Below are positions 1 through 8,209 of a DNA stretch of 64,000 nt, piece after piece. This DNA is from Terriglobia bacterium. GTDB taxonomy: Bacteria; Acidobacteriota; Terriglobia; Acidiferrales; UBA7541. The stretch lies in contig JAIQFB010000007.1 in NCBI GenBank assembly GCA_020073485.1, positions 62,001 to 126,000 on the forward strand, written 5' to 3'. The translations under genes were made by a program, and so were the position numbers. The notes beneath the pieces were generated by a model. That model saw only the letters and a program-made list of their open reading frames with translations, had not been told where the DNA came from and searched no databases. Positions within the stretch are counted from its first letter, which is position 1; every line of letters begins with the position of its first letter.

Positions 1-368
1 GTGGCGGTGACCGCAAGCGTTGGGAGGCTCTGCAGATTGGCGGAATCGAAAGACGTGACCGTGTAGTAGTAGGTCTGCCCAGCCACGACAGTCGTGTCGG
101 CGTACTGGCTGACCCCGGGCAGCGTGATCGCCAAAGGGTAGAAGGGGCCTGCAGGATCTCCGGAGGAACGGTACACCGCGTACCCACTTACGTTTGACGC
201 GCTGGCGGCCCAACTCAAGGTGACTGAATGACTGGTTACCTGCACGGTGGGACTCTGGCTGGGCACGCTCCCGCAGCCACTGAGCGCAAACGCGGCCAAA
301 ATAAGAAGAGCCGCACCGCGCAAGAGCACGGGCAGCTTCGGGTGCCGAAATGGGGAAATGGCGCTCAT
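1..368 (-). CDS. Partial lipoprotein with fibronectin type III domain
   Basis: Reading the minus strand from an ATG at 368 gives an open frame that runs off the left edge, so the C-terminus is missing. Residues 12-31 form a hydrophobic signal ending in a lipobox (L-S-G-C, Cys32), so the protein is probably a secreted, lipid-anchored protein. After a short linker, residues about 40-120 look like a fibronectin type III repeat: VTLSWAAS, then a YAVYRS strand and a YYYTVTSFD strand. These domains usually bind partners or space other domains. No catalytic region is visible in the part present. No strong ribosome-binding site precedes the ATG. The domain call rests on the strand pattern, read by eye. 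Confidence 0.7.
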   Translation of the reverse strand, partial: MSAISPFRHPKLPVLLRGAALLILAAFALSGCGSVPSQSPTVQVTSHSVTLSWAASASNVSGYAVYRSSGDPAGPFYPLAITLPGVSQYADTTVVAGQTYYYTVTSFDSANLQSLPTLAVTA

Positions 369-519
369 CACCAGGGATATTTCGAGAGAAGATTGTCCCC
401 CACCATTCCAGCAGTAGGATGCGGAATGGCCAATGGTACGTTGGTCCGCTGCGATTGGTACTTATTGAATCGGGCCGAGCCGGATAATGTGCGTGGGAAT
501 CCCGGCTGCGCGGATGGAA

Positions 520-1821
520 TTATTTGTGGCGAATATCGTCGGGCGCGCGCTGGCGGTCGAGCGGCACGATCTGCAGATTCCAGGTGACCGGAACCGATGC
601 CGGCAGATAACAGATTTTGGAGTCGCAGGCCTGGTATTCGAGCGTTCCGTTGATCGTGACCGGCTTTCCATCGGTGGCAATCGCGCCGCTGAACGCCGTC
701 ATTGAATTCACTTTTAGCTCCTGGCGGATGCGGAACGTGCCCTCAAAGACGGGCACACGCTCCTTGATCGCGGGCAAGTAGAGAATTTTTGCGCGGGGGT
801 AATCCGCTTGGCGGAGCTCGAAATCGGGGAGCGGGTCGATCACCAGGCGGATGGGCTTATAGCCTTTTGTTCCGGGCGCGTACACGTGCACGTCGGCGGG
901 AAGTTTTATTTTGGCAGAGAGCGTGACGAGATTGCCGGGCACGCCGATGCGGTCGGATTGCCCGACGGCAAGCTGCAGGTGAGGAGCCTCGACCGTGTCG
1001 CTGACCTCTTCTCCCAGCTCAGGAAATAATTTGGCAAGGACGCCGTTGCCGGTCAGGCGCTCGCGGTATTTCGCTTCAAAAAACTTTTCCCGGATCACGC
1101 CTTCTGGGTCGATAAAAAAATATCCGGGGCGCGCCATGCCCTGATTGGGGCCGATCGCCTCGGAGTTCAACACCTGGTACATGCGGATGATTTTGGAATC
1201 GGGATCGGACAGGAGAGGGAATTCGATTTTGCGGCGGCCGGCGAAAAATTTCAGAATTTCCACGCTGTCGTAGCTGATTCCGGCCAGTTTGATTCCTTGC
1301 TTCTCAAATCGCGCCTTCGCCGCCTGCAACTGGATGAGCTGTCCCTTGCAGTAGGGGCACCAATCGGCGGAGCGGTAGAAGAGCAGGACCGTGCCCTTGG
1401 CGCCTTTCAAGGAATCGAGAGATTGTTCGGCGCCAAATTGATCGCGGGCGGAGAAGGCCGGGGCTTTCTGGCCGACATTTAATCCGACTTGTGCGAATGG
1501 CTGGATCGATGTGACGTGTATGGTGTTGTTATCGAGCGTTCCGCTGACCGTGACGCTGTCGCCCAGGCGTCCCTTGGCCTGGTCCTGCGGGTCGAGTGCA
1601 TACACCTGGCGGATGGTGTCGTCGTAGAGCGCCAACAATTCGCCGGGCGCGGCCGCGGTGCATTTCGGCGCTTCGGCGAAGGCTTCATCGGCGGTGCAGG
1701 CGGCATTGACGATGACGCCGGACCAAGATTCTGCTTTCGCCGCGCTGCCTTGGCCGGCGTGGGCGAAGGTTGCGACAAGCGCCAAGGCAATGGCGCCAAT
1801 CAGAGGGTACCTGCTCATCAT
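520..1821 (-). CDS. Secreted redoxin (AhpC/TSA-like) fused to a DsbD N-terminal-like domain
   Basis: A protein of 433 aa, predicted to be exported (signal SRYPLIGAIALALVATFAHA). I start it at the ATG at 1821, the first of a Met-Met pair with AAAGAGGA just upstream; a longer open frame has no such site. Residues about 115-270 are a peroxiredoxin/thioredoxin-fold domain with active site SADWCPYCKGQL, which should reduce peroxides or disulfides outside the cytoplasm. The C-terminal 140 residues resemble the immunoglobulin-like N-terminal domain of DsbD, including a Cys pair (ACDSKICYLP). The fusion suggests that electrons pass between the two Cys pairs within one chain. The gene stands alone; the next gene is divergent. 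The family call is good, the exact substrate is unknown. Confidence 0.82.
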   Translation of the reverse strand: MMSRYPLIGAIALALVATFAHAGQGSAAKAESWSGVIVNAACTADEAFAEAPKCTAAAPGELLALYDDTIRQVYALDPQDQAKGRLGDSVTVSGTLDNNTIHVTSIQPFAQVGLNVGQKAPAFSARDQFGAEQSLDSLKGAKGTVLLFYRSADWCPYCKGQLIQLQAAKARFEKQGIKLAGISYDSVEILKFFAGRRKIEFPLLSDPDSKIIRMYQVLNSEAIGPNQGMARPGYFFIDPEGVIREKFFEAKYRERLTGNGVLAKLFPELGEEVSDTVEAPHLQLAVGQSDRIGVPGNLVTLSAKIKLPADVHVYAPGTKGYKPIRLVIDPLPDFELRQADYPRAKILYLPAIKERVPVFEGTFRIRQELKVNSMTAFSGAIATDGKPVTINGTLEYQACDSKICYLPASVPVTWNLQIVPLDRQRAPDDIRHK

Positions 1822-1939
1822 CGAATCCTCTTTGCGATACACAGTGCGCGACGCATGGAGTCCATAGCGCGAATTTGTTCGTGGCACAAGCATACGCGCG
1901 GTTCGCGCGAGTGGGCAAGCAAGAGGATCAATTTCACGA

Positions 1940-1945
1940 TATAAT
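1940..1945 (+). promoter_or_regulatory. -10 element (TATAAT) just upstream of the ABC-F gene
   Basis: A perfect TATAAT ends eight bases before the ATG at 1954. Transcription would begin at or within a base or two of the start codon, giving a leaderless or nearly leaderless mRNA. No clear -35 box sits 16-18 bases upstream. Confidence 0.45.
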
Positions 1946-1953
1946 TAAGGGCT

Positions 1954-3579
1954 ATGCTTTCGGTCAACGACATCACCATGCGTTTTGGCGGCAGGATCCT
2001 GTTCGAGGACGTCACCTGCTCGTTTATGGAAGGCCGCCGCTATGCCATCACCGGCCCGAACGGTGCCGGTAAAACCACGTTAATGAAGATCCTGGAAGGG
2101 GAGATCGAACCCACGAAGGGTTCGGTATCGCGCCCCAAGAAAATGGGCATCCTGCGCCAGGACCAGTTCGCTTTCGACCAATTCCGCGTGATCGATACGG
2201 TGATCATGGGCAACGGGCCGCTGTGGAAGGCCCTGCAGGAGCGCGACGCGCTGTACGAGAAGCCTCACGACCAACTGACAGATAAGGACGGCATGCGGCT
2301 GGGCGAGCTTGAGGGGACCGTAGGTGACGAAGGCGGCTATACAGCCGAAGCCGACGCGGCCATTCTGCTCGATGGTCTCGACATCGAGGCTTCGCTGCAC
2401 GAGCGCAAGATGGGCGAGTTGCAAGGCGGCCAGAAGGTCCGCGTGCTGCTGGCGCAGGCGCTGTTCGGCAATCCCGCGGCGCTGCTGCTCGACGAGCCCA
2501 CCAACCACCTGGACCTCGATTCCGTGCACTGGCTGCAGGCCTACCTGAACGAATACCAGGGCGTGCTGATCGTGATCTCGCACGACCGCCATTTCCTGAA
2601 CAGCGTGTGCACGCACACCGCGGACATCGACTACCAGACCGTGATCATGTACAACGGCGGATACGACGACATGGTGCTTGCGAAGACGGCGATCCGGTCG
2701 CGCATCGAATCGGAAAACGCGGTGCGCGAAAAGAAAATCGCGCAACTGAACGAGTTCATCGCGCGCTTCTCGGCCGGAACGCGTTCCTCGCAGGTGATGT
2801 CGCGCAAGAAGGAAGTCGAACGCATCCAGACGTCCGAGCTGGCGCGGTCCAACATCGCCCGGCCGTACATCCGTTTTGACATGAAAACCCCGTCGGGCCG
2901 CCACCCGCTCGAGTTCCGGAGCGTGACGAAAGCCTACGACGGCCATAAAGTGATCGAGAAATTCTCCGCCGCCATCGAACGCGGCGAAAAGATCGCGCTG
3001 ATCGGGCGCAACGGGGCGGGAAAGACCACTCTGCTGAAGTCGCTCGTTCGCAGCGCGCCCGGCTACATTGATGACGCCGACCGGGTTTTTCTCGCCGATG
3101 CCGGCAACGTCAAATGGGGCCACGAAGTAGCCGTCGGCTATTTTGCCCAGGATACAACCGACACGATCCGGAAGGGCACAACGCTCATCGAGTGGCTGCA
3201 CGAGTTTGATCCGAAGGCGTCCCAGCAGGAGTTGCGCGCCGTGCTGGGGCAGATGCTGTTCAGCGGCGATGATGCCACCAAGAGGACGGACGCGCTATCG
3301 GGAGGCGAACGCGCGCGCCTGATCTTCTGCAAGCTGATGCTGCAGAAGCCGAACGTCTTGGTGTTCGACGAACCCACCAACCACCTGGACCTAGAGTCGA
3401 TCAACGCGCTGAATATCGCGCTGCAGAAATATCCCGGCACGGTTCTCTTCGTGACGCACGACCACGATGTGATCGACGAAGTGGCGACGCGCATCTGGCA
3501 CTGCAAGGGCGGGCACGTAGAGGATTTCAAGGGGCCGTACGAGGATTTTCTGGTTTACGCGAAAGAGAAAGCTTCGTAG
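1954..3579 (+). CDS. ybiT: ABC-F family ATPase (YbiT-type)
   Basis: A protein of 541 aa with two ABC ATPase domains in one chain and no membrane segments, the hallmark of ABC-F proteins that bind the ribosomal E site and tune translation. Domain 1: Walker A GPNGAGKTT near residue 37, a degenerate signature LQGGQ, Walker B LLLDEPTNHLDL. A charged linker (about 240-310, with RKKEVERIQ) joins domain 2: Walker A GRNGAGKTT, signature LSGGERAR, Walker B LVFDEPTNHLDL. Length and linker fit the YbiT subgroup. No Shine-Dalgarno is obvious, and a TATAAT lies only eight bases upstream, so translation may be leaderless. The gene is followed by a palindromic repeat. Confidence 0.88.
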   Translation: MLSVNDITMRFGGRILFEDVTCSFMEGRRYAITGPNGAGKTTLMKILEGEIEPTKGSVSRPKKMGILRQDQFAFDQFRVIDTVIMGNGPLWKALQERDALYEKPHDQLTDKDGMRLGELEGTVGDEGGYTAEADAAILLDGLDIEASLHERKMGELQGGQKVRVLLAQALFGNPAALLLDEPTNHLDLDSVHWLQAYLNEYQGVLIVISHDRHFLNSVCTHTADIDYQTVIMYNGGYDDMVLAKTAIRSRIESENAVREKKIAQLNEFIARFSAGTRSSQVMSRKKEVERIQTSELARSNIARPYIRFDMKTPSGRHPLEFRSVTKAYDGHKVIEKFSAAIERGEKIALIGRNGAGKTTLLKSLVRSAPGYIDDADRVFLADAGNVKWGHEVAVGYFAQDTTDTIRKGTTLIEWLHEFDPKASQQELRAVLGQMLFSGDDATKRTDALSGGERARLIFCKLMLQKPNVLVFDEPTNHLDLESINALNIALQKYPGTVLFVTHDHDVIDEVATRIWHCKGGHVEDFKGPYEDFLVYAKEKAS

Positions 3580-3618
3580 TCCGCATTTCATCCCGCGACG
3601 ATTCATAGTTGTGAATCA

Positions 3619-3694
3619 GGTGGCACAGGCTTCAGCCTGTGCGGTTTATGTTTTCTTGCCTCCAAAGAGCGCACAGGCTGAGGCCTGTGCCACC
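3619..3694. repeat. Palindromic repeat, family A, complete copy
   Basis: Two 24-base arms (3619-3642 and 3671-3694) are inverted copies of each other with one mismatch, around the core CACAGGCTGAAGCCTGTG, and each arm is itself palindromic. Related copies lie at 14289, 17313, 23506, 28769, 30205 and 62629. It sits between the convergent ABC-F and TSUP genes and may act as a bidirectional transcription end. Confidence 0.85.
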
Positions 3695-3699
3695 AACCG

Positions 3700-4446
3700 C
3701 TAATGCTTTCGCAGGAAAAACGCGATGGTGATTGCAGTGCTGACGACGGTCACTAGGGCGCGGACGTAAACCGGATTCACTTTTTTGACCATTCTTGCAC
3801 CGTAGTAGCCGCCGATGCTGGTGCCCAGGAGCATCACGATGGTCTGCGGCCAATAGATTTTGTGCGCGAAGACGAACAGTGCGATGGCCAGGATGTTTGC
3901 CGCCGCGCCCATTACGGTACGGTTCGCATTCATCACGTGGATGTCGTTGAGGCCGTACATGGCCCATGTCGCGAGCATCAGAATGCCGATGGCGCCGCCG
4001 AAATAGCCGCCGTAGATGGCGATGGGAATTTGAATGACGACCACGGTGACCGGGCCGATGTGAAACCAGCGCTTCAGCATGGGGGCGAGGCGCGGACCGA
4101 AGGCGAACAAGAGCGTGGCGCCGAGCATCAGCCAGGGCATGACCGAGTCAAACGTGTGTTGCGGCGTGAACAGCAGGAGCAACGCACCAGCCATGCCGCC
4201 CAGCAGGCTGGTGATCAGCAACGCCAAAAAAGGAAAATCCTTCGATTTGCGGAAATCCTCGCGGTAGGCCCAGGCGCTGGTCAGGACTCCGGGGAAAACG
4301 GCCACCGTGCTCGAAGCGTTGGCGATGATCGAGGGGACTCCGGTGAAGACCAGGGCGGGGAAAGCGATGAACATGCCTCCGCCCGCGACCGAATTAATCA
4401 GTCCGGCAGCCAGAGCGGCGACGATGAGCAGTATGTAGGAAGCCAT
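3700..4446 (-). CDS. TSUP (TauE/SafE) family permease
   Basis: A membrane protein of 248 aa with about eight hydrophobic segments. It opens with the family pattern: a first helix followed by a small-residue loop (AAGLINSVAGGGMFIAFPAL) and a second half that repeats the fold (GGYFGGAIGILM). TSUP proteins export or import sulfur oxyanions or small organosulfonates such as sulfite. The substrate cannot be told from sequence, and no sulfur genes are nearby. The stop lies six bases from the end of a family A repeat, so the two convergent genes share a short 3' region. Confidence 0.85.
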   Translation of the reverse strand: MASYILLIVAALAAGLINSVAGGGMFIAFPALVFTGVPSIIANASSTVAVFPGVLTSAWAYREDFRKSKDFPFLALLITSLLGGMAGALLLLFTPQHTFDSVMPWLMLGATLLFAFGPRLAPMLKRWFHIGPVTVVVIQIPIAIYGGYFGGAIGILMLATWAMYGLNDIHVMNANRTVMGAAANILAIALFVFAHKIYWPQTIVMLLGTSIGGYYGARMVKKVNPVYVRALVTVVSTAITIAFFLRKH

Positions 4447-4541
4447 GTGCGAATCGAGTCTTTGAAATTAACATTCTTCGGACACGGAGTCCGCTAGAAA
4501 GTGAGGTGGTCGGTTTTAATTTTGAGGGACTGCTCGAAATC

Positions 4542-5480
4542 TCAGCTGGCCTTTTTGCCGACGTTGTCGCCGACCAATTCGCCGACGGAGATGGCGTGGG
4601 TGATCTGATCGCGCAGGTCCTGGATGGCGCCGGGGGCGTGGGAGAGCATTAAGGTGTTGGTGTTGGCCGACGCGCCGATTTCTTTCAGCGTGTCGAGATA
4701 TTGCGTGAGCAGGACCAGGGTCATCACGTCTTTTGCGGTGGCGCCTTCGACGACCTTCTGAAAATCTTCGACCGATTCCTTCAGGCCGGCAATGATGGCT
4801 TTGCGCTGCGCGGCGATGCCTTCGCCCTGCAGGCGCTTGCTTTCGGCTTCGGCTTCGGCCTTTTTCACGGCGATGGTTTTGTCGGCCTCACCCTTGGCCA
4901 GGGCCGCTTCCTGCTCGCGCCGCGCTGCGTTGATCTCGTTCATGGCCGTCTTCACGCGGGCGTCGGGCACGATGTCGGTGACCAGGGCGCGCACAATGGC
5001 GAAACCGAAATTCTCCATGGTGGCGTCGAGCTCGTCCTTCACGGCTTTGGCGATCTGGTCTTTTTCGAGATACGCCTCGTCCAGGGCCAGCTTCGGGACG
5101 TGACCGAGGATCACGTTGTAGACGTAGGATTCAATCTGCTTCTGGGGATCGGTGAGCTTGTAATAGGCGTCGCTGACTTTGTCGGCGAGCACCTGATACT
5201 GGACCGAAACGGGGATCACCACAAAGACGTTGTCCTTGGTCTTGGTCTCGATCTTGAAGGGGAGTTCCTGCACGCGCATGTCGACTTTGTTGACGGTCTC
5301 GACGAACGGGATCTTGAGCGAAAGCCCGGGCCCGGCCACGCGGGAGAATTTATTGAAGCGCTCGACCACGCCGCGCTCGGCCGTATTGATGGTGAAGAAT
5401 GAGCCCAGCAGCGCGCCCAGGCAAATGAACACGATAAAGAGAACCAATCCGAGGACGAGGAACGAAGTGGTGCTTTCCAT
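4542..5480 (-). CDS. SPFH/Band 7 (stomatin/prohibitin-like) membrane protein
   Basis: A protein of 312 aa. I place the start at 5480 (ATG GAA AGC ACC) because GGAGGGAG lies eight bases upstream; an in-frame ATG at 5537 has no such site. Residues 5-30 are one membrane anchor. The Band 7 domain follows (NTAERGVVERFNKF, then GPGLSLKIPFVETV) to about residue 190, then an alanine- and glutamate-rich coiled coil (AALAKGEADKTIAVKKAEAE). Such proteins form large ring oligomers on the inner membrane and organise membrane proteins or proteases. No NfeD-type protease partner lies next to it. Confidence 0.88.
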   Translation of the reverse strand: MESTTSFLVLGLVLFIVFICLGALLGSFFTINTAERGVVERFNKFSRVAGPGLSLKIPFVETVNKVDMRVQELPFKIETKTKDNVFVVIPVSVQYQVLADKVSDAYYKLTDPQKQIESYVYNVILGHVPKLALDEAYLEKDQIAKAVKDELDATMENFGFAIVRALVTDIVPDARVKTAMNEINAARREQEAALAKGEADKTIAVKKAEAEAESKRLQGEGIAAQRKAIIAGLKESVEDFQKVVEGATAKDVMTLVLLTQYLDTLKEIGASANTNTLMLSHAPGAIQDLRDQITHAISVGELVGDNVGKKAS

Positions 5481-5791
5481 GGTGCTTACTCCCTCCGCAG
5501 TTCGGTGCATGCGGTTGGGCATGCTCCGGGGCGGCATCGCCCCGGCAAAGCCGCTGCTTGTCCGCGGATTCTATCATCGACTCCGGTAACAGCTGGATGA
5601 ATAAAATGTACCCCGTAGATATCAACCTTTATGGTCTTTGACCATGGCGAAAAACGGGAGGCTTGCAATATTCGGCGGCCATTTCGCCGGAAAAATTGCC
5701 CAGAAAGCCGTTCCCGGCACGCATCAGCATTGACTTATCCCGCGGCGCTGTGCTACCCATACAGGTCCCAAGACTAGGTTCCAACGGCGGA

Positions 5792-6235
5792 ATGCCCTCA
5801 AAACCTCAGCGGATCGAAGTTGTCCTGGAAACGCTCATCGAGAGCATCACTCTCGCCGAAGAGATCGGTGTGCGCGTGGCCGTTGCGGCCGGCTTCGATG
5901 AGGACGGGCAGTACAAAATCGGCCTGGCCGTGCACGAGGCCGTGATGAACGCCTTCCAATACGGCAACGAACAGCAACGCGAGAAGAAGATTCACATCCT
6001 GTTTGAATTATTCCCCGAAAAATTGGTAATCCACGTGACCGACCAGGGCACGGGATTTCATCTCGCCGACGTTCCCGATCCCCGCCATGATGATAATGTG
6101 TTGGGCCATTCCGGCCGCGGAGTCCTGCTGATGAAGGCGTTCATGGACGAATTTGATGTGCAGGTGAGCGCCGCCGGGGGTGCCGAAGTTGTGATGGCCA
6201 AGCATTGCAGCAAGCAGATTTCACAGGCTAGCTAG
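5792..6235 (+). CDS. RsbW-like anti-sigma factor / Ser-Thr kinase (HATPase)
   Basis: A protein of 147 aa with a GHKL ATPase fold: N-box HEAVMNAFQYGN, G1 box DQGTGF, and a lid region GHSGRGVLLMKAFMDE. These kinases phosphorylate a STAS partner and hold a sigma factor inactive. The frame is open back to 5663, but the ATG at 5792 gives the usual family length; the longer N-terminus has no recognisable domain. The next gene, 59 bases on and on the same strand, is a STAS antagonist, so the two form a partner-switching pair. No sigma factor or PP2C phosphatase gene is adjacent. Confidence 0.83.
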   Translation: MPSKPQRIEVVLETLIESITLAEEIGVRVAVAAGFDEDGQYKIGLAVHEAVMNAFQYGNEQQREKKIHILFELFPEKLVIHVTDQGTGFHLADVPDPRHDDNVLGHSGRGVLLMKAFMDEFDVQVSAAGGAEVVMAKHCSKQISQAS

Positions 6236-6294
6236 GGAGCCCGGAGTAATTTCCGTCCGCCCAAATTCCCGACCATGAGCAGGAAAGGTTTGCC

Positions 6295-6642
6295 ATGAGT
6301 TTCAAAGCGGTGAGCCGCGAGGTCGGCGGCGTGACGGTGATCGACATGGACGGGCGCATCACTCTGGGAGAGGGCAGCGACTTGCTGCGCGAACTGATTG
6401 AGGAGAAGCTTCGTTCCGGCCGGAAAAAAATAATCATGAATTTGGCCGGAATCAACTACATCGACAGCACGGGCCTGGGAGAACTAGTATCCGTTTACCG
6501 CCAAATGAAAAACCAGGGCGGGGAATTAAAGCTCCTGAACCTGAACAAGAAAGTCAGCGACCTTTTGCAAATCACAAAGCTGTACGCTGTCTTCGATATC
6601 CACAGTGATGAAGCGCAGGCCGTGGCCAGCTTCCGCTCTTAA
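6295..6642 (+). CDS. STAS-domain anti-anti-sigma factor (RsbV/SpoIIAA-like)
   Basis: A protein of 115 aa, the full length of the family. It carries the signature loop YIDSTGLGELV around the conserved Ser that the partner kinase phosphorylates, and a C-terminal helix region (LLNLNKKVSDLLQITKL). Unphosphorylated, it should bind the upstream RsbW-like protein and free its target. AGGAAAGG lies just upstream of the ATG. It is probably co-transcribed with the kinase gene. Confidence 0.88.
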   Translation: MSFKAVSREVGGVTVIDMDGRITLGEGSDLLRELIEEKLRSGRKKIIMNLAGINYIDSTGLGELVSVYRQMKNQGGELKLLNLNKKVSDLLQITKLYAVFDIHSDEAQAVASFRS

Positions 6643-6658
6643 CCGGCCCCTGGCTTCC

Positions 6659-6806
6659 GGGACGGCCGTTATCCCCTACGGAGTCTCCCGCACGCCTTTT
6701 TTGGCCCCCTCCCAAATCGGGAAAATCTCTAGACACGCGTCCCATTTTGTTGTATTCATGGCCCGCTTTTGTTGGCCCAGTAATACCGTAGGGGTACGGC
6801 GGCCCG
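6659..6806. other. Long-range inverted repeat upstream of the cold-shock gene
   Basis: The sequence at about 6659-6681 is an imperfect inverted copy of that at 6786-6806. The best part is nine bases, CCCCTACGG (6673-6681) against CCGTAGGGG (6786-6794), extended outward by ACGGC-type matches with small gaps. The arms enclose about 104 bases. No protein is encoded here on either strand. It could be a structured 5' leader of the cold-shock gene, a small RNA, or chance. Confidence 0.3.
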
Positions 6807-6912
6807 AAACGAACCACCCGAAATGGTGACCGCGAAGGGCAGGCATTTTTCTACCACCGACTGGCGTTACGCCCGGCAAATAGCGACCGCTCATGATAGA
6901 GGAGTCACGAAG

Positions 6913-7119
6913 TTGAGCAGAGAACAAGGAACAGTGAAGTGGTTTAATGCATCGAAAGGCTATGGGTTCATCCAGCGCCAGTCGGGCGAAGACGTGTTCG
7001 TTCACTTCTCCGCCATTCAGATGGACGGATACAAGACGTTGAACGAGGGCCAGACGGTCGAATTCGAGGTCAAACAAGGCCCGAAAGGCTATCAGGCTGA
7101 AAGCGTCACCGCCGCATAA
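6913..7119 (+). CDS. Cold-shock protein (CspA family), TTG start
   Basis: A protein of 68 aa, typical of CspA-type single-strand nucleic-acid chaperones. It has both RNA-binding motifs, KGYGFIQ (RNP1) and DVFVHF (RNP2), and opens with [11 protein letters not shown]. The frame is open back to an ATG at 6823, but the extra 30 residues do not belong to the fold. The TTG at 6913 follows AGAGGAG at the right distance and gives the normal length. A long untranslated stretch upstream and a strong terminator downstream suggest a single-gene transcript. Confidence 0.9.
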   Translation: MSREQGTVKWFNASKGYGFIQRQSGEDVFVHFSAIQMDGYKTLNEGQTVEFEVKQGPKGYQAESVTAA

Positions 7120-7140
7120 TCGGGGGTCCACATGTTCTGG

Positions 7141-7181
7141 GGGCCTTGTCCGCGCCAGCGGACAGGGCCCTTTCGCTTTTT
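7141..7181 (+). terminator. Rho-independent terminator after the cold-shock gene
   Basis: A 13-bp GC-rich stem (7141-7153 pairing with 7158-7170, one G-U pair), a four-base loop and a T-rich tail (TTTCGCTTTTT). Confidence 0.85.
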
Positions 7182-7296
7182 GTGGGAATGGGTTTCTATC
7201 GCCTCGTCCACAAATGGATTTCGGGAGCGGCTTCCTGTACGGTGCGGGAAGATGTGGTAGGATTGGAAATTCAAGAACATTTGGAGGGATGACTCT

Positions 7297-8010
7297 GTGG
7301 CGCAGCATATCTTGCGCAAGGACCTGAAGAAGGACGAAATCCGTGAGTCGCTGGTTCACGGAGTCGAGTCGGTCGCTTCGCATCAACAGTTGTTGTATGT
7401 CGTGGTTACGGCGGCGCTGGTGGTGGCGCTGGGGGTATTCGGCTGGAGCAGTTACACCAAGCGGCAGACGGCGAAGGCCGCGGCGGCATTGGACGATGCC
7501 ATGAAGGTCTTTCAGGCGCGCGTGCGCGCTCCCGGGGAATCGGCCGAGCCAGGCGAGATCACGTACGTCGACGAGAAGAATAAGTACAGCGATGCGGAAA
7601 AGAAATTTCTGGATGCCGCCGGTCAATATGGGCGGACCAAGCCGGGGCAGATCGCGCGTTATTATGCGGCGCTATCGGAGATCCAGTTGAAGCAGTACGC
7701 TTCGGCGGAAGGTAATCTCAATCAGCTTACCGGCGCCGATGAAAGCCTGGCGGGGCTGGCGCGTTTTCAACTCGCCGGCGTATACCTGCAGGAAAATAAA
7801 GCAGCGCAGGCGGTGGAGATCTACAAGCAACTGGCCGACAAGCCCACCGAGTTCGTGCCCAAGCCGATGGCGCTGCTGGCTCTCGCCGACCAGTACCGCA
7901 AGACTGATCCCGCGCAGGCCGCGAAACTTTACAATCAGGTCAAGATCGAATTTCCGGATGCCGCCGCAGAAGCCGACCAGGGGCTCGAACTGCTGAACGC
8001 GAAGAGCTGA
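7297..8010 (+). CDS. Membrane-anchored TPR protein (YfgM-like)
   Basis: A protein of 237 aa, GTG start with GGAGGG upstream. It has a short cytoplasmic N-terminus, one membrane helix (about 32-50, LLYVVVTAALVVALGVFGW) and a C-terminal set of TPR-like helices (about 90-235). The layout matches YfgM/TPR_21 proteins, which assist the Sec translocon and periplasmic chaperones in Proteobacteria; that role is inferred here. It stands alone between the cold-shock terminator and a repeat region. Confidence 0.7.
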   Translation: MAQHILRKDLKKDEIRESLVHGVESVASHQQLLYVVVTAALVVALGVFGWSSYTKRQTAKAAAALDDAMKVFQARVRAPGESAEPGEITYVDEKNKYSDAEKKFLDAAGQYGRTKPGQIARYYAALSEIQLKQYASAEGNLNQLTGADESLAGLARFQLAGVYLQENKAAQAVEIYKQLADKPTEFVPKPMALLALADQYRKTDPAQAAKLYNQVKIEFPDAAAEADQGLELLNAKS

Positions 8011-8055
8011 ATTGCGGGCCGGCTAGGCAATCACCGCATATTCTGTATGTAGAAT

Positions 8056-8144
8056 TTCTCTGTGTCCTCTGCGCCCTCTGTGTTGAAGGGTTTTCCTTGG
8101 TTAATTCAAAGCTTTAACACGGAGAACACAGAGGGCACAGAGAA
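8056..8144. repeat. Inverted repeat, family C
   Basis: The left half (TTCTCTGTGTCCTCTGCGCC) and the right half (GAGAACACAGAGGGCACAGA) form imperfect inverted arms around a TTCCTTGGTTAA-type centre. A second copy lies at about 9631-9719 and a half copy at 38855-38889. Confidence 0.75.
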
Positions 8145-8209
8145 GATCGCTACTCAACGAGAGTAGTTCAGGTTTTTGATCCCTCATTGGTTGTTCTTCG
8201 ATCGATGTC

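Noticed and set aside
2080-3201. Minus-strand open frame of 373 codons opposite the ABC-F gene
   Set aside because: Shadow of a clear ABC-F ATPase; no domain features.
3619-3694. Family A repeats as simple terminators only
   Set aside because: Most copies lack a T tract and share sequence over long distances, so they are a repeat family first; some may still stop transcription.
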